64,000 bases of DNA from UBA10649 sp964391765 (GTDB lineage: Bacteria; Actinomycetota; Actinomycetes; S36-B12): NCBI GenBank assembly GCA_964391765.1, contig CAYMNG010000001.1, positions 1 through 64,000 of the forward strand, read 5' to 3'. Of the stretch, positions 43,091-51,231 are shown piece after piece. The notes beneath the pieces are model-generated. The model was not told the origin of the DNA. It worked only from the letters and a program-made list of their open reading frames with translations, and made no database searches. The position numbers were made by a program, and so were the translations under genes. Every line of letters starts with the position of its first letter. Position 1 is the stretch's first letter.

Positions 43091-44770
43091 TCAGGACCGG
43101 GAACCGGCGGCCGCGTCGATCGCGGTGGTCAACGTCGGGTAGAACCGGTCGTCGGGGAGCGCACGTTCCATGCCGTACTGCGCCAGCTTTCGGCGCACCG
43201 GGTCCTTCATCTCCGCGAACACCAGGCGGACGCCCCTGCCGTCGAGTTCGGCCGCGAGGTCGTCGAGCATGTCGCAGGCGGTCGTGTCGACGTCGGTCAT
43301 CGGCTCGGCCGCGACGACCAGCCAGTCCCCCGCGTCCAGGCCGGCCGCGCGTCGGCGGACCTCGTCGCGGAACGTCCGCGCGTTCGCGAAGATCAGCGGG
43401 GCGTCGAAGCGGTACAGCAGGCAGTGCGGCACCCGGACTGCGGCCGGATAGCTCGCCGTGTCGTGGTATCCCGGCAGTCCGTCGACCGCGCCGAGTTCGG
43501 CTCGGTACGGCCACCAGATGCGGCGAAACACGTTTCCGACCGACATCGCGATCGCCAGGACGATCCCAGGAAGAACACCGAGGAGGACGACGCCGAGGAA
43601 CGCGACGACGGCCAGGATGAACTCGACCCGTCGCTGGGCGAACAGCCGGCGCGTCGCCGGGATGTCCGCGAGCGACAGCGCGGCCGCGATCACGATGGCC
43701 GCGAGCGTCGGCTGCGGCAGGTCGGCCAGCAGGCCGGGCACGAACACCAGCATCAGGCCGATCATCACCGCGCCGACGACGCCGGTGATCTGGGATCGCG
43801 AACCCGCCCGGTCGGCGACGGCCGTCCGCGATGCGCTCGTACTGACCGGGAACCCCTGGAACAGACCCGCCGCGATGTTCGCCGTCCCGATCCCGATCAT
43901 CTCCCCGTTCCCGTCGACCTCCTCCCCCCGACGATCGGCGAACGACGTCGCGGTGGAGATCGTGTCGGCCAGCGCGACCAGCGCGATCCCCAGGGCTCCG
44001 ACAACCAGCAGCGCGAAGTCGGACACTCCGACCAGCGGGATCACGAACCGCGGAAGTCCCTCCGGGAGAACGCCGATCGTCGACACGCCACGGGTACTCA
44101 GATCGAACGCGACACTCACCGCGATAGCCACGACCACGGCCACGAGGACGGCGGGGATCTTGGGCAGCACCTTCCCGAGCAGGAGCAGCACAGCCAGCGA
44201 CAGGACGCCCACGCCCACGGCCGCGGGAACCGCCTGCCCGGCCCCGATCGCCTGGACGACCCCGACGACCTCGCCGACGAACCCGCCCGCGTCGACGGAG
44301 AATCCGAGCAGTTTGGGCACTTGGCTGACGAGGATCGTCAGCGCGAGGCCGTTCATGTAGCCGAGGATCGTCGGCTTGGACAGCAGGTCGGCGACGAAGC
44401 CGAGCCGGCCCATGCCGGCGATCACCATCACCGCACCGGTGAGGATCGACAGGGCCGACGCGAGGACGACCGCCCGGACCGGGTCGCCGCCGGCCGACGC
44501 CAGCGGCAGGATCGTCGCCGCGATCATCGGCCCCAGCGAGGAGTCCGGACCCAGCACGAGCACCTTCGACGGGCCGACGAGCGCGTACCCGAGCAGGCAC
44601 AGGATCGAGGTGTACAAGCCAGTCACCGCGGGCAGGCCCGCGAGTTCGGCGTACGCCATGCCCTGCGGGACCAGCAGTGCGGACAGGACCAGTCCGGCCA
44701 TCACGTCCCTGGGCACGGCGCCGGCGCGATAGCCCCGAAGCGACGGCACGAGCCACGGCACGCCGGTCAC
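43091..44770 (-). CDS. SulP family anion transporter
   Basis: The 559-aa protein has ten or more membrane spans with the SulP signature (VPQGMAYAELAGLPAVTGLY) and a C-terminal STAS domain (RVPHCLLYRFDAPLIFANAR, VDTTACDMLDDLAAEL). Substrates may be sulfate, bicarbonate or organic anions; the sequence does not decide. The GTG at 44770 overlaps the stop of the PAP2 gene (GTGA), so the two are coupled. The SulP part is typical length. Confidence 0.92.
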   Translation of the reverse strand: MTGVPWLVPSLRGYRAGAVPRDVMAGLVLSALLVPQGMAYAELAGLPAVTGLYTSILCLLGYALVGPSKVLVLGPDSSLGPMIAATILPLASAGGDPVRAVVLASALSILTGAVMVIAGMGRLGFVADLLSKPTILGYMNGLALTILVSQVPKLLGFSVDAGGFVGEVVGVVQAIGAGQAVPAAVGVGVLSLAVLLLLGKVLPKIPAVLVAVVVAIAVSVAFDLSTRGVSTIGVLPEGLPRFVIPLVGVSDFALLVVGALGIALVALADTISTATSFADRRGEEVDGNGEMIGIGTANIAAGLFQGFPVSTSASRTAVADRAGSRSQITGVVGAVMIGLMLVFVPGLLADLPQPTLAAIVIAAALSLADIPATRRLFAQRRVEFILAVVAFLGVVLLGVLPGIVLAIAMSVGNVFRRIWWPYRAELGAVDGLPGYHDTASYPAAVRVPHCLLYRFDAPLIFANARTFRDEVRRRAAGLDAGDWLVVAAEPMTDVDTTACDMLDDLAAELDGRGVRLVFAEMKDPVRRKLAQYGMERALPDDRFYPTLTTAIDAAAGSRS

Positions 44771-45354
44771 GCGCGGACCCAGCGCCGCAGGCGCGCACTG
44801 CGACCCACGATCACGCCGACGACTCGCGGGCCGACCTCGCCCGCGGTGATCCCGATGAGGGATCCGACAACGACGTCACCGGGGAAGTGCACGCCGGTAT
44901 GCACCCGGGAGTACGCGACGGCGGCGGCGGCCAGCCGCACCGGGACGCCCAGCGCCGGCGCGGTCGCGCTGACCCCCTCGGCGAAGGCGAATGCGGACGC
45001 GGAGTGCCCGGACGGGAAGGACGTCGACCGCGGCATCGGCACGTGACGTTCGTCCGGTACCGCGCTCGCCGCTCGATCCGGCCGTCTCCGTCGGGCCAGG
45101 TGCTTGGCCCCCTGGTTGACCGAGAGCGACGCCAGCGCGACCGACGCGATCCCGTTCAGCGCGGCCCGCCGACCCGTCGACCCGCCGGCCACGGCGAGGA
45201 CCGCCGCGGTGCCGAACCACAGGACCGACTTGTCCGAGATCCGCGACAGCCGCCGGAAGGCGTGATCGAGGGACGGGGTGTCGACCGTCGCGATCGCGTC
45301 GTACACGGCCCGATCCAGGCGCGACAACTCGCCCAGGACGGCACGAGTCACCAT
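44767..45354 (-). CDS. PAP2-family phosphatase
   Basis: The 195-aa membrane protein has the three acid-phosphatase motifs: KHLARRRRPDR, STSFPSGHSASAF and SRVHTGVHFPGDVVVG. Such enzymes dephosphorylate phosphatidic acid or undecaprenyl diphosphate at the outer face of the membrane. The diacylglycerol-kinase-like gene next to it on the other strand makes the opposite reaction plausible, so the two may balance lipid phosphates. The ATG at 45354 was chosen because upstream sequence lacks coding character. A 15-bp direct repeat lies just upstream (45361-45390). Confidence 0.85.
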   Translation of the reverse strand: MVTRAVLGELSRLDRAVYDAIATVDTPSLDHAFRRLSRISDKSVLWFGTAAVLAVAGGSTGRRAALNGIASVALASLSVNQGAKHLARRRRPDRAASAVPDERHVPMPRSTSFPSGHSASAFAFAEGVSATAPALGVPVRLAAAAVAYSRVHTGVHFPGDVVVGSLIGITAGEVGPRVVGVIVGRSARLRRWVRA

Positions 45355-45360
45355 GTTGCC

Positions 45361-45390
45361 GCGACCCGCCCGACCGCGACCCGCCCGACC
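45361..45390. repeat. Two direct copies of a 15-bp unit
   Basis: The unit gcgacccgcccgacc occurs twice head to tail between the divergent PAP2 and kinase genes. Confidence 0.7.
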
Positions 45391-45505
45391 GTGCGCCGTG
45401 CCCGAGCCTGGACCACGCCGACCTCCTTCCGGCGGCAGTCTGCCCCGGTGCCGCCGCGATGGCGAGACAATGCCGACATTGCCCGATCGACCGCTGGGAG
45501 GCGCG

Positions 45506-46909
45506 GTGACGTCCGATCCGCCGTTTCGACCCGTCGCGTCGGCAGGCCCACCCCGCCCAACCCGGCCGTCGGCGCGCCGCCGGCTCCTCGCGTGGGTGGC
45601 GCTGGTGTCGCTGGCCGTGGCCACGGTCGTCGTCGTCGCCGTCCTCGTCCGGACGCCGATCCTCCTGATCGGTGCGCTGGCCGGACTCGCCCTGCTCGTC
45701 GCCGCTGCGTGGTGGGTCGTCACCGAGCCCGGTTGGCGCCGGTGGGCCGGGGTCGCCGGGATCGCCGCGGGGCTCGCCGTGATCGGCGCGTCGATCCTGC
45801 AGGCCCGCTCACCGTCCGGTGACGAGGCCGTCGAGATCCTCGTCGTCGCGCTGGCGTTGACGATCGCGGTCGTGACCGCCCGCGTCGCGCTGGTCCCGGA
45901 TCTGCGTGCGATGGACCGGTATCCGTCCTTGCGGCCACGGCACCCGGTGCTGATCTGCAACCTGAGGTCCGGCGGCGGCAAGGTCGAGCGGTTCGGCCTG
46001 ATCGCCCTCGCCCGTGGGATGGGCGTCGACGTCGTGGTGCTCGAACCGGGTTCGGACCTGCGCGCCCTCGCGCAGGAGGCCGTCGCGCGTGGCGCCGACT
46101 GCCTGGGGATGGCCGGCGGCGACGGCAGCCAGGCGCTCGTCGCGTCGGTCGCGGTCGAGCACCACCTGCCGTTCGTCGTGGTCCCCGCAGGAACCCGGAA
46201 CCACTTCGCGCTCGACCTCGGTCTCGATCGCGACGAACCCCGGGCGACCTTGGCTGCCTTCTACGACGGTGTCGTGCGCGAGGTGGACTACGCGACCGTA
46301 GGCGACCGGCTCTTCGTCAACAACGTGTCGCTCGGCGTCTACGCCTCCGTGGTCGAGGCGGACGGCTACCGCGAGGCCAAGGTCGAGACGTCGATGTCGC
46401 GGCTGCCCGAGCTCCTCGGTCGCCAGGCGGATCCGTTCGACCTGCAGTTCACGACCCCGGACGGCACGTCCGTCGACGGGGCGTTCCTCGTCCTCGTGTC
46501 GAACAACCCGTACGTACTGGGCCCCGCGCTCGACGTCGCCCAACGCCGGGTCGTGGACTCCGGCCGGCTCGGCGTGTTCGCCGTCACCGCCCGGACCGGG
46601 GCCGAGGCGTCGGCGATGGTCACGCGCGCCGTCCTCGGACTCGGTGCCCGCGACCGGCACCTGTTCGACTTCGCGACGGCCCGGTTCAAGGTCCGATCGC
46701 GGGCCGGCACGCTGTGGGCGGGCGTCGACGGCGAGTCGCTCGAACTGCCCACCCCGTTGGAGTTCGCGATCCACCCGCGTGGGCTGCGCGTCCTGGTCCC
46801 GCGGGACAGCGTCGGCCGGGCCGAACGCCGGCGCGCCCGGGGGCTGCACCTGCGTGCGCTCGGTGCCGTCGCCCTGGGCCGTGCCGGTCGGTCAGCGGCC
46901 GACTCCTGA
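45506..46909 (+). CDS. Diacylglycerol-kinase-like (LCB5/YegS family) membrane protein
   Basis: The protein has three N-terminal spans (LLAWVALVSLAVATVVVVAV and others) and a kinase domain with LICNLRSGGGKVERFGLI, LGMAGGDGSQALVASVA (GGDG nucleotide loop) and VVVPAGTRNHFALDLGLDRD. A C-terminal beta domain follows. It would phosphorylate diacylglycerol or a related lipid at the membrane. The GTG at 45506 has GGGAGG at 45496-45501; an ATG at 45470 in the same frame is the alternative. The 3' end overlaps the opposing TetR gene by 18 bp. Confidence 0.88.
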   Translation: MTSDPPFRPVASAGPPRPTRPSARRRLLAWVALVSLAVATVVVVAVLVRTPILLIGALAGLALLVAAAWWVVTEPGWRRWAGVAGIAAGLAVIGASILQARSPSGDEAVEILVVALALTIAVVTARVALVPDLRAMDRYPSLRPRHPVLICNLRSGGGKVERFGLIALARGMGVDVVVLEPGSDLRALAQEAVARGADCLGMAGGDGSQALVASVAVEHHLPFVVVPAGTRNHFALDLGLDRDEPRATLAAFYDGVVREVDYATVGDRLFVNNVSLGVYASVVEADGYREAKVETSMSRLPELLGRQADPFDLQFTTPDGTSVDGAFLVLVSNNPYVLGPALDVAQRRVVDSGRLGVFAVTARTGAEASAMVTRAVLGLGARDRHLFDFATARFKVRSRAGTLWAGVDGESLELPTPLEFAIHPRGLRVLVPRDSVGRAERRRARGLHLRALGAVALGRAGRSAADS

Positions 46910-47563
46910 GCGCGCGGGGTCGACCGGCGCCGGCGCGAGCGGGCGATGGGGTGCGGGGGTGAGGTCGGTCGCGCCCATGCGCTGGTGAACGGCGGTGAGT
47001 TCGTCGTGCAGGTCGGCGAGGGACTCCCCCTGCAGGTCCGCCGCGGCGACCAGGTAGGGCTCGAACAGTCGCCACCCGAGAGCACTTCCGACGATCTGCG
47101 CGGCACGGATGCGCGCCGCGCGCGGCTCGAGCCCGCTGTACTCGCCGATCACGTCGACCATCGCCCGCACCGGGTTCGCGCCGCCCAGCGCGGTGGCGAC
47201 GTCCTGGTCGGTCAGCATCCAGTGGGCGAGGATCGCCAACCACTGCCCGAGCGCGGAGTCGCGGTCGAACGTGTGCTGTTGGCGTGGTCGGCTGACGATG
47301 TCCCGCGCGACGTTGGACGCGAGATCGTCGAACACGGCTGTGATCAGCGTCTCGCGCGACCCGACATAGCGGTTGATGAGCGACACGTGGACGTCGGCGG
47401 CGGCGGCGATGTCGCGCAGCGACACCTGCGCGACCCCGCTCCGGGCGAACAGCACGGCCGCCGTGTCGAGGACGGCCCGGCGAACCTCGGCCGGCCCGGC
47501 GGGCCGCCCCGGCGCCCGCTTGGGACCCGGTCGGGCTGGTGGCTTTCGTGCCCCCTCGGTCAC
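46892..47563 (-). CDS. TetR-family regulator
   Basis: The 223-aa protein has an N-terminal TetR helix-turn-helix (AVLDTAAVLFARSGVAQVSL, IAAAADVHVSLINRYVGSRE) and a helical ligand-binding domain (WLAILAHWMLTDQDVATALG). The N-terminal 30 residues are Arg/Pro/Gly-rich. GTG at 47563 is chosen; upstream starts exist. It faces the DUF1269 gene across a 150-bp spacer and overlaps the lipid kinase gene tail to tail, so either could be a target. Ligand unknown. Confidence 0.9.
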   Translation of the reverse strand: MTEGARKPPARPGPKRAPGRPAGPAEVRRAVLDTAAVLFARSGVAQVSLRDIAAAADVHVSLINRYVGSRETLITAVFDDLASNVARDIVSRPRQQHTFDRDSALGQWLAILAHWMLTDQDVATALGGANPVRAMVDVIGEYSGLEPRAARIRAAQIVGSALGWRLFEPYLVAAADLQGESLADLHDELTAVHQRMGATDLTPAPHRPLAPAPVDPARSGVGR

Positions 47564-47713
47564 GGGAACCACCCTGCCACCACGCCGTCGCGCAACATCG
47601 GTCGAGGGGCTGGACAGCAATAGTCAACGGGCGTATACATTGACCGGCGGCGGGACGCACCCAGCGGCCGCGCCACCCAGCACGTTCACGATGAACCACG
47701 ACAAGGAGAACAC

Positions 47714-48310
47714 ATGTCACAAGACGCCGGCCAACCCGACGCATCGGGCGCCGACCTGACCGTTGACGCGGTCGCCGTGACCGACGGGGCGTACGCCCTG
47801 ATCGTCGCCGACTTCAACGACACCGCCGCCGCGATGGAGGCGTACGAGTTGCTGAAGTCCGTCGAGGACGGTCGCACGGTCGAGATCGAAGCCGCCGTCG
47901 TCGTGATGAAGGACGCCGACGGGAACCTTCAGGTGCAGAAGTCGACCGACCACAGCACCCGCCGCGGGCTGGGGTGGGGACTGGTGGGCGGTGTCGTGCT
48001 CGGGGTCATCTTCCCGCCGTCGATCCTCGCCAGCGCGGCCGTGCTCGGCGCCGGTGGCGCAGCGGTCGGCAAGGCCCGCGAGATCCACCACAAGAACCAG
48101 TTGGCCGACCAGTTGCAGGACGCGATCGCTCCGGGCCACTCCGGGCTCATCGCGTTGGTGTCCGATCCGCGGGCCGTGGAGATCCGCAAGGCGCTGGAGA
48201 AGGCGAACCGCGTCGTCGAGTCGGCGATCGACAAGGCCGTCGCCGACGACCTGAAGGCCGCCGCCAAGGAAGCCGACGACGCGGCGAAGGCCGCCAAGCA
48301 CGCGGACTGA
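47714..48310 (+). CDS. DUF1269 membrane-associated protein
   Basis: The 198-aa protein matches DUF1269: AYALIVADFNDTAAAMEAYE, VVMKDADGNLQVQKSTDHST, and a Gly-rich hydrophobic segment WGLVGGVVLGVIFPPSILAS like other glycine-zipper proteins. The C-terminus is a charged helix (DDLKAAAKEADDAAKAAKHA). Function is unknown; such genes are often stress-induced. AAGGAG before the ATG at 47714 is a strong ribosome-binding site. It starts a rightward operon of three genes. Confidence 0.82.
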   Translation: MSQDAGQPDASGADLTVDAVAVTDGAYALIVADFNDTAAAMEAYELLKSVEDGRTVEIEAAVVVMKDADGNLQVQKSTDHSTRRGLGWGLVGGVVLGVIFPPSILASAAVLGAGGAAVGKAREIHHKNQLADQLQDAIAPGHSGLIALVSDPRAVEIRKALEKANRVVESAIDKAVADDLKAAAKEADDAAKAAKHAD

Positions 48311-48325
48311 CGGGAGCGCCACGAG

Positions 48326-48712
48326 ATGTTCAACGACAACGGGTCCTTCCTGCTGGCCCTGTTCGAGTTCTTCCTGTTCTTCGCCTGGTTCATGTGCCTG
48401 TTCTGGGTCTTCGGCGACATCTTCCGCAGCAAGGACCTCGGCGGCGTCGCCAAGACGTTGTGGGTGCTGTTCATCATCTTCACCGTCTGGCTCGGACTGC
48501 TCGTGTACGTCATCGCCCGCGGTGGCGGCATGCAGAAGCGTCAGTTCGAGCAGGCCCGCGAACTGCAGGCCGCGCAGGCGGAGTACATCCAGTCCGTCGC
48601 GGCGACCGGCGCGTCCGCAACCGACCAGATCTCCTCGGCGAAGTCGCTGCTGGACTCCGGCGCGATCACCCAGGAGGAGTTCACCGCGTTGAAGAGCAAG
48701 GTCCTCGCCTGA
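48326..48712 (+). CDS. PLDc_N/SHOCT domain membrane protein
   Basis: The 128-aa protein has two N-terminal membrane spans (FFLFFAWFMCLFWVFGDIF, LWVLFIIFTVWLGLLVYVI), as in PLDc_N domains. It ends with a SHOCT motif (ISSAKSLLDSGAITQEEFTA), a short C-terminal oligomerisation domain. The role is unknown. It lies 15 bp after the DUF1269 gene and 19 bp before the DUF2252 gene, so the three are cotranscribed. Confidence 0.85.
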   Translation: MFNDNGSFLLALFEFFLFFAWFMCLFWVFGDIFRSKDLGGVAKTLWVLFIIFTVWLGLLVYVIARGGGMQKRQFEQARELQAAQAEYIQSVAATGASATDQISSAKSLLDSGAITQEEFTALKSKVLA

Positions 48713-48731
48713 CCGAGAGAACGGAGCGGAC

Positions 48732-50189
48732 ATGGCCAAGGGCAAGGTGAGCAGCGTCCGTCCCATCGCGCCGGCCCGCCGCCGCAAGGAATCCGTCGCA
48801 CAGTCCGAAGCGGCCCTGTCGCGGGCGGCGACCGGCAAGGCCGCCCGCGACGCGGTGCCGCTGGAGGACCACGCGGTGTTCGCGCCGACCGGCCTGCGCG
48901 CGGACCCGGTAGAACTCCTCGGCCGGCAAGGACCCTCGCGGGTGGCGGACCTCCTGCCCATCCGGTACGGACGAATGGTCTCGTCGCCGTTCGCGTTCTA
49001 CCGCGGCGCCGCGCTGGTGATGGCCGCCGACCTGGCAACGACCCCAACCTCCGGTCTGCGCGTACAGCTGTGCGGTGACGCCCACCTGTCCAACTTCGGC
49101 CTCTACGCATCGCCGGAGCGGCGTCTCGTGTTCGACGTCAACGATTTCGACGAGACTCTCCCCGGGCCGTTCGAGTGGGACGTCAAGCGACTGGCTGCGA
49201 GCCTCGAGATCGCGGCTCGCAGCCAGTCGTTCACGGACAAGGAACGGCGGTCGATCGTCGTCGGCGCGGTTCGCTACTACCGGGAGTCCATGCGGGCTTT
49301 CGCGCAGATGACGAACCTGGCCGTGTGGTACGCCCACCTGGAGGCCGACGACCTCATGACCCGACTCCGCGCGGCCGCTCCGGCCAAGCGGTTGCGCTCG
49401 ACCGAGATGCTGATCGCCTCGGCGAAGACCAAAGACAGCATGCAGGCTTTCCGCAAGCTCACCCACGACGTCGACGGTGACCGGCGGATCATCTCCGACC
49501 CACCGTTGATCGTCCCCGTGGAGGAGCTGTTCCCCGGCCAGCAGGGCCAGGTGCTGCAGGACGAGATGGCCGACCTGCTCGCCGCATACCGCGCGAGCCT
49601 GGTGTCGGATCGCAAGCACCTGTTCGACCAGTTCCGGTTCGTGCACATGGCACGGAAGGTGGTCGGGGTCGGCAGCGTCGGAACCCGCGCGTGGATCCTG
49701 CTCTTCGAGGGCCTCGACGGTGGCGATCCGCTGTTCTTGCAGGCCAAGGAGGCGCAGTCCTCGGTCCTCGAGCAGTACCTTGGCGTCAGCGAGTACACCA
49801 ACCACGCCGAGCGCGTCGTGTCCGGTCAACGCCTCATGCAAGCCTCGAGCGACATCTTCCTGGGCTGGCAGCGGACCAACGGTCTCGATGGCGTGGACCG
49901 CGACTACTACGTCCGACAGCTGCGCGACTGGAAGGGATCCGCCGAGATCGAAGGGTCCGTCCCCTCCGGCATGGCCGTTTACGGGGAGGTGTGCGGGTGG
50001 ACGCTCGCCCGCGCCCACGCACGATCCGGGGACCGCGTCGCCATCGCCGCGTACCTCGGCAAGCGCGACAGGTTCGATCGCGCCGTCGCCGACTTCGCCA
50101 CCGACTACGCCGACCAGAACGACAAGGACCATGCCGCACTGCGGGCCGCGATCGACGAAGGCCGGGTCGCTGCGACCGAGGGCGTGTGA
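48732..50189 (+). CDS. DUF2252 protein (kinase-like fold)
   Basis: The 485-aa protein has the DUF2252 core: LLPIRYGRMVSSPFAFYRGA, VQLCGDAHLSNFGLYASPER, LVFDVNDFDETLPGPFEWDV, and ARVVGVGSVGTRAW-like KVVGVGSVGTRAWILLFEG. The CGDAHxxNFG and DFDE motifs resemble the catalytic and metal-binding loops of aminoglycoside-kinase-like proteins, so a phosphotransferase role is an inference. It ends the DUF1269-SHOCT-DUF2252 operon and converges with the DUF1345-like gene 10 bp away. Confidence 0.88.
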   Translation: MAKGKVSSVRPIAPARRRKESVAQSEAALSRAATGKAARDAVPLEDHAVFAPTGLRADPVELLGRQGPSRVADLLPIRYGRMVSSPFAFYRGAALVMAADLATTPTSGLRVQLCGDAHLSNFGLYASPERRLVFDVNDFDETLPGPFEWDVKRLAASLEIAARSQSFTDKERRSIVVGAVRYYRESMRAFAQMTNLAVWYAHLEADDLMTRLRAAAPAKRLRSTEMLIASAKTKDSMQAFRKLTHDVDGDRRIISDPPLIVPVEELFPGQQGQVLQDEMADLLAAYRASLVSDRKHLFDQFRFVHMARKVVGVGSVGTRAWILLFEGLDGGDPLFLQAKEAQSSVLEQYLGVSEYTNHAERVVSGQRLMQASSDIFLGWQRTNGLDGVDRDYYVRQLRDWKGSAEIEGSVPSGMAVYGEVCGWTLARAHARSGDRVAIAAYLGKRDRFDRAVADFATDYADQNDKDHAALRAAIDEGRVAATEGV

Positions 50190-50199
50190 TCCCCTGCGG

Positions 50200-50862
50200 T
50201 CACAGGACGTTGACCGCGCGCGCCACGACCAGCCCGATCAGGGTCAGCGACACACCGGCCTCGAGCATCATCGTCAACTTCGACCAATGCCGGATCGCCG
50301 CGACGTCCGTGGGGCTGAACGCGGTCGCGGTGTTGAACGACAGCGCGAAGTAGTCGACGAACTGCGGGAACCACCCGTCCTCGTCGGGCCGAAGGTCCTC
50401 TTCGGGGAAGTGCCAGGCCGGCGCGACCGCCCGCTCGCCACGCGCCCGCACCGCCGGGCCGCCCCGGTCCAGGTGCCAGTACCACAGCGCGAACGCGATG
50501 ACGATCGTCAGCCATACGACCACGCCGATGGTCAGCAGCTGTCCCGGGCTGGCGAACGGCGCGCCCGTGAGCAGACCGACGACCAGGCGCACGGCCGACA
50601 CCATCGCCGCTACGGTCACGGTGAGGATCAGGACTCCGGTCACGACCCGAAGCCACCGGTTCTGCCGATCGATGCGCCCGGGATCGCCGACTATGAGGAC
50701 GCCGAGGAGTACGACCAGGAGCACCGGATAGGCGAACCGAGTTCCCACCGACCACTGGAAGGTCGAGGGGATGAACAGGTAGAGGACGCCGGTCGTCAGG
50801 ACGCCCAGCGCCATGGGCAGGCGCGGTTCACCCTGTCGATCGGTCCTGCCGTCGTCGTTCAC
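50200..50862 (-). CDS. DUF1345-like membrane protein
   Basis: The 220-aa protein has about five membrane spans (ALGVLTTGVLYLFIPSTF, VLLVVLLGVLIVGDP, VVTGVLILTVTVAAMVSAVR) and the family-like ending FVDYFALSFNTATAFSPTDV, followed by a span. This resembles DUF1345 membrane proteins; the assignment is moderate. The GTG at 50862 lies 6 nt after TACAGT, so it is probably leaderless. It is divergent from the kdp operon. Confidence 0.65.
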   Translation of the reverse strand: MNDDGRTDRQGEPRLPMALGVLTTGVLYLFIPSTFQWSVGTRFAYPVLLVVLLGVLIVGDPGRIDRQNRWLRVVTGVLILTVTVAAMVSAVRLVVGLLTGAPFASPGQLLTIGVVVWLTIVIAFALWYWHLDRGGPAVRARGERAVAPAWHFPEEDLRPDEDGWFPQFVDYFALSFNTATAFSPTDVAAIRHWSKLTMMLEAGVSLTLIGLVVARAVNVL

Positions 50863-50868
50863 ACCTGG

Positions 50869-50874
50869 ACTGTA
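50869..50874 (-). promoter_or_regulatory. Putative -10 (TACAGT) of the DUF1345-like gene
   Basis: TACAGT ends 6 nt before the GTG at 50862. Confidence 0.5.
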
Positions 50875-51065
50875 GAACGCACCGTGCGGGCGCGCGGAGG
50901 TACGCATGCAGGTCGTCCGCATGCCGCCCGCGGTCTTCGTGCGCCGGCCGATTCCTGACGATACGTCCCGATACGGGTACCACAGGTTCGCCGACCGCCG
51001 CGTGGCCGGGGCGCATCGCACATCGATCGAGCGTGGCGAGACCCGGCAACCTGACCTAGAGCGCG

Positions 51066-51102
51066 TCAAGGCTGCATCAAGATCCGTCAATCCCCGATCA
51101 AG
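51066..51102 (+). promoter_or_regulatory. Four phased TCAA(G/T) direct repeats, candidate KdpE operator
   Basis: TCAAG, TCAAG, TCAAT and TCAAG start at 51066, 51077, 51087 and 51098, so spacing is 11, 10 and 11 bp, one helical turn each. They lie 38 bp before kdpF in the 278-bp divergent spacer. OmpR/KdpE-family regulators bind such direct repeats. The rest of the spacer holds no gene. Confidence 0.6.
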
Positions 51103-51140
51103 GTCCGAGATTTCGCGCCGACCAGTGGTGCGGTGAGGCC

Positions 51141-51227
51141 ATGACGGAGAACATCGTCGCGTTGCTGGTTGGCGGCGCCGTGGTCGGCTACCTGATGTAC
51201 GCGCTCCTTCACCCCGCGCGGTTCTAG
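51141..51227 (+). CDS. kdpF: KdpF small subunit of the K+ ATPase
   Basis: The 28-aa single-span peptide (MTENIVALLVGGAVVGYLMY...) ends 4 bp before kdpA. Its length, topology and position match KdpF, which stabilises the KdpFABC complex in the membrane. Confidence 0.85.
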   Translation: MTENIVALLVGGAVVGYLMYALLHPARF

Positions 51228-51231
51228 CGCG

